A DNA stretch of 64,000 nucleotides from Fodinibacter sp963707895. GTDB taxonomy: Bacteria; Actinomycetota; Actinomycetes; Actinomycetales; Dermatophilaceae. Below are positions 58,702 through 64,000 of the stretch, one piece after another. The stretch covers positions 248,001 through 312,000 of the forward strand of contig CAVPRS010000003.1 in NCBI GenBank assembly GCA_963707895.1, read 5' to 3'. The translations under genes were made by a program, and so were the position numbers. The number at the start of each line of letters is the position of its first letter. Positions within the stretch are counted from its first letter, which is position 1. Under the pieces are notes generated by a model, which worked only from the letters and a program-made list of their open reading frames with translations, had not been told where the DNA came from and did no database searches.

Positions 58702-60057
58702 TCACTGCATGGTGTCGAGGATGGCGGTCACGTCCTCGTCGCTCGTCTCCGGGTTGACGATCGCGAAGCGGGCCAGCGTCTCGCCGTCGTGGGTGGTCGG
58801 CACGACGAACGCGAACTCCTCGGCCAGCATCCGGTCCGACCACGCCTGGTAGTCGGCCGGCGCCCAGCCGAGCCGACGGAAGACCACCACCGACAGGTCA
58901 CGGTCGCGCACCAGCTCGAGGTAGGGGCGCCGGCGCACCTCCTCCTCGGCGAAGCGGGCGACGTCGAGGGTGTGCTCGATCGCCGACCGGTAGGCGTCGG
59001 TGCCGTTGACGGCCAGCGAGAACCAGAACGGCAGGCCGCGGGCCCGACGGGTCAGGCCGACCGAGTAGTCGGTGGGGTTCCACTCGTCGGCCTCGGTGAG
59101 CACGTCGAGGTAGCCGGCCTTCTGGGTGTGCGCGGCGCGGGCCTCGGCCGGCTCGCGGTAGAGCAGCGCGCAGCAGTCGAACGGCGCGAAGAGCCACTTG
59201 TGCGGGTCGACGATGAACGAGTCGCAGAGCTCGACGCCGGCGTAGAGCTCGCGCACCGAGGGGGCGGCCAGCCCGGCACCGCCGTAGGCCCCGTCGACGT
59301 GGAACCACAGCCCGTACTCGCGGCACACCTCGCCCACCGAGGCCAGGTCGTCGATGATCCCGAAGTTCGTGGTGCCACACGTCGCGACGACGGCGAAGAA
59401 CGTCTCGGGGTCGTTGTCCTCCAGCACCTTTCGCAGGTTGGGTCCGGTGAGCCGCCACCGGTCGTCGACCGGCACCCCGACCAGCTCGGCGTCCATGACG
59501 TCGCAGGCGGAGGAGATCGACGAGTGGGCGCCGGCCGTGGCCGCCACCTTGCTGGGCCGCACGCCGGCTGCCGCCGTGCGGCGTGCGGTGTGCCGCGCCG
59601 TGACCAGCGCCGACAGGTTGCCGATCGTCCCGCCGGGCGTGAACACGCCGCCGGCACCGGCCGGCATCCCGACCAGGTCGGCGATCCAGCGCAGGGCCTG
59701 GTTCTCGGCGTAGACGGCGCCCGAGCCCTCGAGCCACGACCCCGCGTAGATCGACGACGCCCCCACGACGAGGTCGAACATCACCGCGGCGTCGCTCGGT
59801 GCGCACGGGATGAACGACAGGTAGCGCGGGTGGTCGGTCGACAGGCAGGTGGGGGCGAGGTCCTCGGCGAACATCCGCATCGCGGCGACGCCACCGAACC
59901 CCTCGGCGGTGACCGTCTGGCCGACGAGGCGCTCGAGCTCGCCCTGGCTCATCGGCTGGTCGAGCGGTGGCGAGAGCCGCACCCGCTCCTCGGCGTAGGC
60001 CATCACGGCATCCGCGAGCTCCGCGAGCTCGGTGTGCTTGTTCTCCTCGTACCTCAT
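58702..60057 (-). CDS. PLP-dependent group II decarboxylase (aromatic/acidic amino acid type)
   Basis: 451 residues from ATG 60057; GTG 60066 would add three. PLP contacts: FTPGGTIGNLSALVTAR, GAHSSISSACDVMDAE (stacking His), ATCGTTNFGIID, HVDGAYGGAG (Asp) and the Schiff-base lysine in FIVDPHKWLFAPFDCCALLY. Matches the pyridoxal-dependent decarboxylase family that includes aromatic amino acid, DABA and tyrosine enzymes; the amine made is not certain. Shorter by some 30 residues at the N-terminus than animal AADC. It begins 19 bp after the HAD phosphatase on the same strand. Confidence 0.88.
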   Translation of the reverse strand: MRYEENKHTELAELADAVMAYAEERVRLSPPLDQPMSQGELERLVGQTVTAEGFGGVAAMRMFAEDLAPTCLSTDHPRYLSFIPCAPSDAAVMFDLVVGASSIYAGSWLEGSGAVYAENQALRWIADLVGMPAGAGGVFTPGGTIGNLSALVTARHTARRTAAAGVRPSKVAATAGAHSSISSACDVMDAELVGVPVDDRWRLTGPNLRKVLEDNDPETFFAVVATCGTTNFGIIDDLASVGEVCREYGLWFHVDGAYGGAGLAAPSVRELYAGVELCDSFIVDPHKWLFAPFDCCALLYREPAEARAAHTQKAGYLDVLTEADEWNPTDYSVGLTRRARGLPFWFSLAVNGTDAYRSAIEHTLDVARFAEEEVRRRPYLELVRDRDLSVVVFRRLGWAPADYQAWSDRMLAEEFAFVVPTTHDGETLARFAIVNPETSDEDVTAILDTMQ

Positions 60058-60076
60058 CCCGTGCACGGCGGCGACT

Positions 60077-60754
60077 CTAGCCGTCGGCGCCGCCGAGCAG
60101 GTATGCCGTGAGGTCGCCGACCGTGTCGACGACGGCGTCGGGTCGGGTCGCGGCCAGCGCCGAGCGCTCCCCCGCCCCCCAGGTGACGGCGACGGCGGCC
60201 ATCCCCGCGGCGCGCGCGGCGAGCATGTCGACGGTGGCGTCGCCGACGTAGACGCAGTCGGCGGGGTCGACGCCCAGCGACGCCGCGGCGTGCAGCAGCG
60301 GCTCGGGCTGCGGCTTGTGCTCGGTGGTGTCCTCCAGGGCCGCGACGACGTCGACGAGGTGGTCGATGCCGACGCCCACCAGGGCGAGCCGGGCGGTCTC
60401 TCGTCGCTTCGACGTCGCGACGGCACAGGTGGCGCCAGCCGCGGTGAGCGTCTCGAGCATCTCGGGCACCCCGGCATACCGCCGGATCAGGCGCCCGGTG
60501 TTGGCCAGGTTCCACTCGCGGTAGACCCGGTCGAGCTCGTGCCCGTGGTCGGGACTCTCCTCGAGCAGGGCCGGCAGCAGCGGACGGCCGATCCAGGCGC
60601 GGGCCCGGGGCTCCTCGACCTCCTCGGCGAGCACCGTGCGGAACGCGTGCTGGTAGGAGGCGACGATGAGCGGGATGGTGTCGGCCAGGGTGCCGTCGAG
60701 GTCGAAGAGCACGACCCGGTGGCGGAGGGTCTTCTCGGATGCCGGTGCGTTCAC
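60077..60754 (-). CDS. HAD-superfamily phosphatase (phosphoglycolate/PpaX-like)
   Basis: 225 residues. HAD motifs: FDLDGTLADT (nucleophile Asp), VATSKRR (motif II Ser), HKPQPEPLL (motif III Lys) and VYVGDATVDMLAARAAGM (motif IV). The cap domain between motifs I and II is the C1 helical type, as in pyrophosphatase PpaX and phosphoglycolate phosphatase. GTG 60754 is preferred since the longer frame is unconserved. It precedes the decarboxylase gene by 19 bp, but no functional link is evident. Confidence 0.88.
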   Translation of the reverse strand: MNAPASEKTLRHRVVLFDLDGTLADTIPLIVASYQHAFRTVLAEEVEEPRARAWIGRPLLPALLEESPDHGHELDRVYREWNLANTGRLIRRYAGVPEMLETLTAAGATCAVATSKRRETARLALVGVGIDHLVDVVAALEDTTEHKPQPEPLLHAAASLGVDPADCVYVGDATVDMLAARAAGMAAVAVTWGAGERSALAATRPDAVVDTVGDLTAYLLGGADG

Positions 60755-60857
60755 CCGGACAGTCTGCCCACCTCCGACCGCGGCCACCGACACGGTCCGC
60801 CCGAGCAGCCAGGTCCACTGCCAGCCGACGGGGAGCACGGGTCAGCCCACCACGCCG

Positions 60858-61463
60858 TCAGCGGACCGTCTGGCGCACCGCCGACAGTGCCGAGTCGAGC
60901 ACCGTGCGCAGGGTCTCGACGGTGAGGTCCTCGAGCCGGCCGGCGGTGTCGGCCCGGCGCAGCTCGGCGCGCACGTCGTCGCGGAAGCGCCGCAGCAGCG
61001 CGTCGGCCTCGGTGAAGCGGACGTGCGAGGTCGAGCGGGAGTCGCGGTTGGGCACGCCGTGGGCGGGTGCGGCCGCGCGGGCCTCCTGGGCTGCCGCGGC
61101 GAGCTCGGCCCGCAGTCCGCTCATCGTGCCGCGCACGTCCTCGCGCACCCGGGCCGCGCGGTCGCGCACCGTCTCGGCGATGCCGTGCTCCAGCGCCGCC
61201 AGCTCGCCGCGCCGTTCCTCCAGCTCGCGCCGGCCGGCATCGGTCAGCTCGTAGGTGCTGCGGCGGTCGACGTCGGTGCGCAGCACCAGGCCGTCCTCCT
61301 CGAGCTGGGCCAGGCGCGGGTAGACGGTGCCCGCGCTGGGCCGGTAGGTGCCGCCGAACCGGTCGGACAGGGCGGTGATCACCTCGTAGCCGTGCATCGG
61401 ACGCTGCTCGAGCAGGGCCAGCAGGTAGAGCCGGAGCTGGCCGTGCGCGAAGACCGGCGGCAT
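60858..61463 (-). CDS. PadR-family transcriptional regulator
   Basis: 201 residues. The winged helix RLYLLALLEQRPMHGYEVIT then GGTYRPSAGTVYPRLAQLEE and DGLVLRTDVDRRSTYELTDA is typical PadR; a long helical C-terminal half (LEERRGELAALEHGIAETVR) provides the dimer interface. ATG at 61463 lies one nt beyond the stop of the DUF4097 gene, so they are cotranscribed. Likely represses its own operon through the TATCGCGATA-type repeats at 62311-62360. Confidence 0.92.
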   Translation of the reverse strand: MPPVFAHGQLRLYLLALLEQRPMHGYEVITALSDRFGGTYRPSAGTVYPRLAQLEEDGLVLRTDVDRRSTYELTDAGRRELEERRGELAALEHGIAETVRDRAARVREDVRGTMSGLRAELAAAAQEARAAAPAHGVPNRDSRSTSHVRFTEADALLRRFRDDVRAELRRADTAGRLEDLTVETLRTVLDSALSAVRQTVR

Positions 61464-61464
61464 C

Positions 61465-62298
61465 TCAGGCCTGCCCGGCGGTGACGGCCGTGCCCGGGGC
61501 GACGGGTCCGCGCAGCAGGGTGACGTTGCCCGAGACGGTGCTCGCGGTCACGGAGCTCCGGGCGCCGTCGCCGCGCAGCAGGACCTTGCGTCCGGGCATG
61601 GTGCCGCTGTGGTCCTCGCCGTCGACCACCAGCCGCCCGGAGACGGCGTTGGCGGTGACGTTGACGCTCTCTCCCTCGGGCAGGCGCACCGTGACGTCGC
61701 CGGACACCGTGGTGGCCTCGATCGAGGTGCTGCCCGAGGTGACGTCGAACGCGAGCTCGCCGGAGACCGAGTTGGCCTGCACCCTGGCGAGCGCGCCGGA
61801 GGCGGCGAGCTCGCCGGAGACGGTGTGGAGCGAGAGGTCGCCGGTGTGGTCGCGCACGACGACCTCGCCGGAGACGCTGTTGGCCTTCAGCATGCCGCGG
61901 GTGCCGTCGACGACGACCGATCCCGAGACCGTCGAGACCGAGGCTGCCGCCTGGATGCCGGCCACGAGCCCCTCCGCGCTCACCGTGCCCACCTTGGTGG
62001 GCAGGTCGCGCGGGACGGCGATGCTCACGTCGGCGCGGTCCTTGTCACGGAAGTTGCGGAACTTCTCCAGGAACCCCTCCCACCCGGTGAGCGTGAACTG
62101 GTAGCCGACCCGCAGCTCGCCGTTGCTCAGCGAGACCTCGAGCGGGCGGCCGTCGACGTCGTGCACCTCGACCCGGGCACCGGGTTCGTCGTGCGTGACG
62201 ACGTCGACCCGGCCGGCGACCAGCTGCACGCGGAGTGACCGCACCTCGTCGACCTCGATGACCTGCGGGCCGGAGACGACCCAGGACTCCTCTGCCAT
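61465..62298 (-). CDS. DUF4097 beta-helix/adhesin-like protein
   Basis: 277 residues. After a short start (SWVVSGPQVIEVDEVRSLRV) the sequence is a string of beta repeats, SVSTVSGSVVV, ANSVSGEVVV, LHTVSGELAA, ANSVSGELAF, ATTVSGDVTV, ANAVSGRLVV, ASTVSGNVTL, spaced about 18-21 residues, making a right-handed beta-solenoid. This is the DUF4097 pattern usually found beside PadR or anti-sigma genes; function unknown. No signal peptide, so cytosolic as drawn. ATG 62298. Confidence 0.88.
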   Translation of the reverse strand: MAEESWVVSGPQVIEVDEVRSLRVQLVAGRVDVVTHDEPGARVEVHDVDGRPLEVSLSNGELRVGYQFTLTGWEGFLEKFRNFRDKDRADVSIAVPRDLPTKVGTVSAEGLVAGIQAAASVSTVSGSVVVDGTRGMLKANSVSGEVVVRDHTGDLSLHTVSGELAASGALARVQANSVSGELAFDVTSGSTSIEATTVSGDVTVRLPEGESVNVTANAVSGRLVVDGEDHSGTMPGRKVLLRGDGARSSVTASTVSGNVTLLRGPVAPGTAVTAGQA

Positions 62299-62310
62299 GA
62301 CGCGTTCCTT

Positions 62311-62360
62311 TCGCGATATGTCGTGTTCGTTGATCACGATATATCGCGATATGTCGCGAT
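62311..62360 (-). promoter_or_regulatory. PadR operator cluster before the DUF4097-padR operon
   Basis: Repeated half sites: TCGCGATATGTCG at 62311, CACGATATATCGCGATATG at 62336 and a further ATGTCGCGAT, containing the perfect palindrome ATATCGCGATAT (62341-62352). The AT-rich block sits 13-62 bp before the DUF4097 start, where a promoter would lie. Autorepression by the cotranscribed PadR protein is expected. Confidence 0.7.
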
Positions 62361-62378
62361 GCAACCCTCCTCTCTCGA

Positions 62379-62424
62379 GTTGGGTGCTCAGGTGGTTGCC
62401 GTGGCGACCACCTGAGCACCCAAC
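62379..62424 (-). terminator. perfect 18-bp hairpin ending the arsenic operon
   Basis: GTTGGGTGCTCAGGTGGT and ACCACCTGAGCACCCAAC around a 10-nt loop, 25 bp past the arsC stop and before the DUF4097 promoter. Confidence 0.9.
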
Positions 62425-62448
62425 CCCGAGGCGCCCCCAGGCGTTTAC

Positions 62449-62874
62449 TCAGCCGGTCGGGTGGATGCCGAGGCTCTCGAGGAGGGTGACGACGCGTGCC
62501 CGGATCTCGTCGCGGATCGGGCGCACGGCATCGAGGCCCTGGCCGGCGGGGTCGTCGAGCTCCCAGTCCTCGTACCGCTTGCCCGGGAAGATCGGGCAGG
62601 CATCTCCGCAGCCCATGGTGACCACGACGTCGGAGGCGCGCACGGCATCCGTGGTGAGCACCTTGGGCACCTCGGCGGCCAGGTCGATGCCGACCTCCAG
62701 CATGGCGGCGACGGCCGCGGGGTTGACCGAGTCGGCGGGCGCGCTGCCCGCCGAGCGCACCTCGACGGCGCCGCCGGAGAGGTGGCCGAGCCAGCCCGCC
62801 GCCATCTGGGAGCGGCCGGCGTTGTGCACGCAGACGAAGAGCACGGACGGTCGGTCAGGGGCGTGCTGGGACAC
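62449..62874 (-). CDS. arsC: arsenate reductase ArsC (low-molecular-weight phosphatase fold)
   Basis: Reduces arsenate to arsenite. 141 residues with the P-loop CVHNAGRS (C-x5-R-S) and the redox pair in TMGCGDACPIFPGK, i.e. nucleophilic Cys plus two further cysteines as in thioredoxin- or mycothiol-linked ArsC; DDPAGQGLDAVRPIRDEI provides the acid Asp (DDP). In an actinobacterium mycothiol is a possible reductant. Overlaps the ACR3 gene end by 20 nt and closes the operon at the 62379 hairpin. Confidence 0.93.
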   Translation of the reverse strand: MSQHAPDRPSVLFVCVHNAGRSQMAAGWLGHLSGGAVEVRSAGSAPADSVNPAAVAAMLEVGIDLAAEVPKVLTTDAVRASDVVVTMGCGDACPIFPGKRYEDWELDDPAGQGLDAVRPIRDEIRARVVTLLESLGIHPTG

Positions 62875-63955
62875 GGTGGTACCTCTTCCTCAGGGCGAGC
62901 GAGACGTAGACGAGGGCGACGAGCACCGGCACCTCGACGAGCGGGCCGACGACGCCGGCGAGGGCCTGGCCGGAGGCCGCCCCGAAGGTGGCGATCGCGA
63001 CCGCGATCGCCAGCTCGAAGTTGTTGCCCGCAGCAGTGAACGCCAACGTGGTGGTGCGCTCGTACGGCATCCGCAGGAAACGACCGAGAGCGAAGCCGCC
63101 GCTCCACATCAGGGCGAAGTAGGCGAGCAGCGGTAGGGCGATGCGGGCGACGTCGAGCGGGTGGCCGAGCACCGCGTCGCCCTGGAGGGCGAACAGGACG
63201 ACGATCGTGAAGAGCAGCCCGTAGAGCGCCCACGGGCCGACGCGTGGGAGGAACTTGGTCTCGTACGCCGTTCGCCCCCAGCGCTTCTCGCCCACCCGGC
63301 GCGACAGGTAGCCGAGCAGCAGGGGGATGCCGAGGAAGACCAGGACGGCTGCCGCGATCTGCCAGGGAGAGACGTCGAGGGACTGCTGTGGCAGGCCGAG
63401 CCACCCGGGGAGGGCCGACAGGTAGAACCAGCCGAGCGCTCCGAACGCCACCACCTGGAAGACGGAGTTGAGCGCAACGAGCACCGCCGCGGCCTCGCGG
63501 TCGCCACAGGCGAGGTCGTTCCAGATGATGACCATCGCGATGCACCGGGCGAGCCCGACGATGACCAGCCCGGTGCGGTACTCCGGCAGGTCGTACAGGA
63601 ACACCCAGGCGAGGGCGAACATCAGGGCCGGTCCGACGACCCAGTTGAGCACCAGGCTCGAGACGAGCAGCGGTCGGTCGCCGGTGACGGTGTCGAGCCG
63701 GTCGTAGCGCACCTTGGCGAGCACCGGGTACATCATCACGAGCAGGCCCAGCGCGATCGGCAGCGAGACGCCGCGCACCTCGACCGCTGACAGCGCCCCG
63801 CCCAGCTCCGGCACGGCCCGGCCGAGGGCCAGTCCGGCCAGCATCGCCAGGCCGATCCAGACCGGGAGGAACCGGTCGAGGGTCGAGAGCCGGGTCGCGA
63901 CGTGGTCGGTCGGTGCCCCCGTTGCCGTGGGCGCGGCTGGTGGGGTGGTGGTCAC
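62855..63955 (-). CDS. acr3: arsenite efflux permease ACR3
   Basis: 366 residues, ten helices. Recognised by the family motifs MMYPVLAKVRYD, SLVLNWVVGPALMFALAW and the catalytic cysteine helix GLARCIAMVIIWNDLACGDR, then SVFQVVAFGALGWFY and FTAAGNNFELAIAVAIATFG. Exports the arsenite made by ArsC. GTG 63955 overlaps the stop of the upstream gene by 4 nt and its own end overlaps arsC, so at least three genes form one arsenic operon. Confidence 0.95.
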   Translation of the reverse strand: MTTTPPAAPTATGAPTDHVATRLSTLDRFLPVWIGLAMLAGLALGRAVPELGGALSAVEVRGVSLPIALGLLVMMYPVLAKVRYDRLDTVTGDRPLLVSSLVLNWVVGPALMFALAWVFLYDLPEYRTGLVIVGLARCIAMVIIWNDLACGDREAAAVLVALNSVFQVVAFGALGWFYLSALPGWLGLPQQSLDVSPWQIAAAVLVFLGIPLLLGYLSRRVGEKRWGRTAYETKFLPRVGPWALYGLLFTIVVLFALQGDAVLGHPLDVARIALPLLAYFALMWSGGFALGRFLRMPYERTTTLAFTAAGNNFELAIAVAIATFGAASGQALAGVVGPLVEVPVLVALVYVSLALRKRYHRVPARP

Positions 63956-64000
63956 GAGCAGCAGGCCTGCGCCTTGGGCTCGCTGGTGCTCGAGGAGCCG
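63952..64000 (-). CDS. C-terminal end of an arsenic-operon gene (ArsR or ArsI/CadI candidate)
   Basis: Only the last 15 codons are inside the window: GSSSTSEPKAQACCS, then TGA at 63952 overlapping the ACR3 start by 4 nt. The vicinal cysteine pair at the very end fits a thiol metal-binding tail such as found on ArsI/CadI lyases or ArsR sensors; which of these is undetermined from this fragment. Confidence 0.5.
   Translation of the reverse strand, partial: GSSSTSEPKAQACCS

Overview
The window is about 72% GC by eye, with GTG starts almost as common as ATG and many genes overlapping by 4 nt. Gene content is typical of a high-GC Actinomycetota, most likely Micrococcales and close to Intrasporangiaceae (inference): IdeR/DtxR, a stand-alone GroEL under CIRCE control, DUF3349, DUF3263, DUF3027 and DUF2530 proteins, a WXG100 protein, a response regulator-kinase-HtrA set like MprAB-PepD, and a c-di-AMP riboswitch before an NlpC/P60 hydrolase. 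It looks like ordinary chromosome: no rRNA, insertion sequence, prophage, integrase or CRISPR array is visible, and there is one tRNA (Arg, CCT).

Layout. 0-4.2 kb: helicase (runs off the left edge), MFS exporter, tRNA. 4.2-10.3 kb: an MFS transporter fused to a cyclic-nucleotide-binding domain and the molybdate cassette modCBA with its TOBE regulator; the MFS fusion, modB and modC are each broken by several frameshifts, while modA is intact. 10.3-14.5 kb: a GGDEF-EAL sensor, a YdeI-like protein and a macro-domain protein. 14.5-17.4 kb: two secreted wall hydrolases with related leaders and linkers, one behind a ydaO-type riboswitch, then ideR. 17.5-24.9 kb: two MFS genes, a thioesterase-like/SDR pair, pdxH, a NYN-domain protein and citrate synthase. 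25-32.3 kb: a PQQ-type dehydrogenase split by an amber codon, serC, a MarR-MFS-small peptide operon and an AzgA-type purine permease. 32.4-38.2 kb: DUF2530, DUF3027, cold-shock protein, MFS, a frameshifted membrane protein, HMG-CoA lyase and a DUF4190 protein. 38.3-46.5 kb: regulator, kinase, HtrA protease, large membrane protein, HD hydrolase, DUF4031-Nudix, WXG100 and GNAT. 46.5-55.8 kb: FtsX-type ABC exporter, PhoD phosphatase, groEL, DedA. 55.8-64 kb: PiT phosphate transporter under a PHO box, DUF3349, DUF3263, a PLP decarboxylase, HAD phosphatase, PadR-DUF4097 and an arsenic operon that runs off the right edge.

Regulation can be read directly at several places: two CIRCE operators over the groEL promoter, 11-bp PHO-box repeats before the phosphate transporter, inverted-repeat operators before the MarR and PadR operons, matched 16-bp boxes (MtrA-like, inferred) upstream of both wall hydrolases, and a perfect 20-bp palindrome before the thioesterase/SDR pair.

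The signals that genes do not explain are at the DNA level. The 9-mer CGGATGCCG occurs far more often than base composition predicts, carries otherwise rare GAT and GCA codons inside genes, and appears as inverted pairs forming hairpins, in the manner of DNA-uptake or Chi-type words. Two dispersed hairpin repeat families are also present: a 74-bp element in an inverted pair with compensatory changes, and a 58-bp element in three copies.
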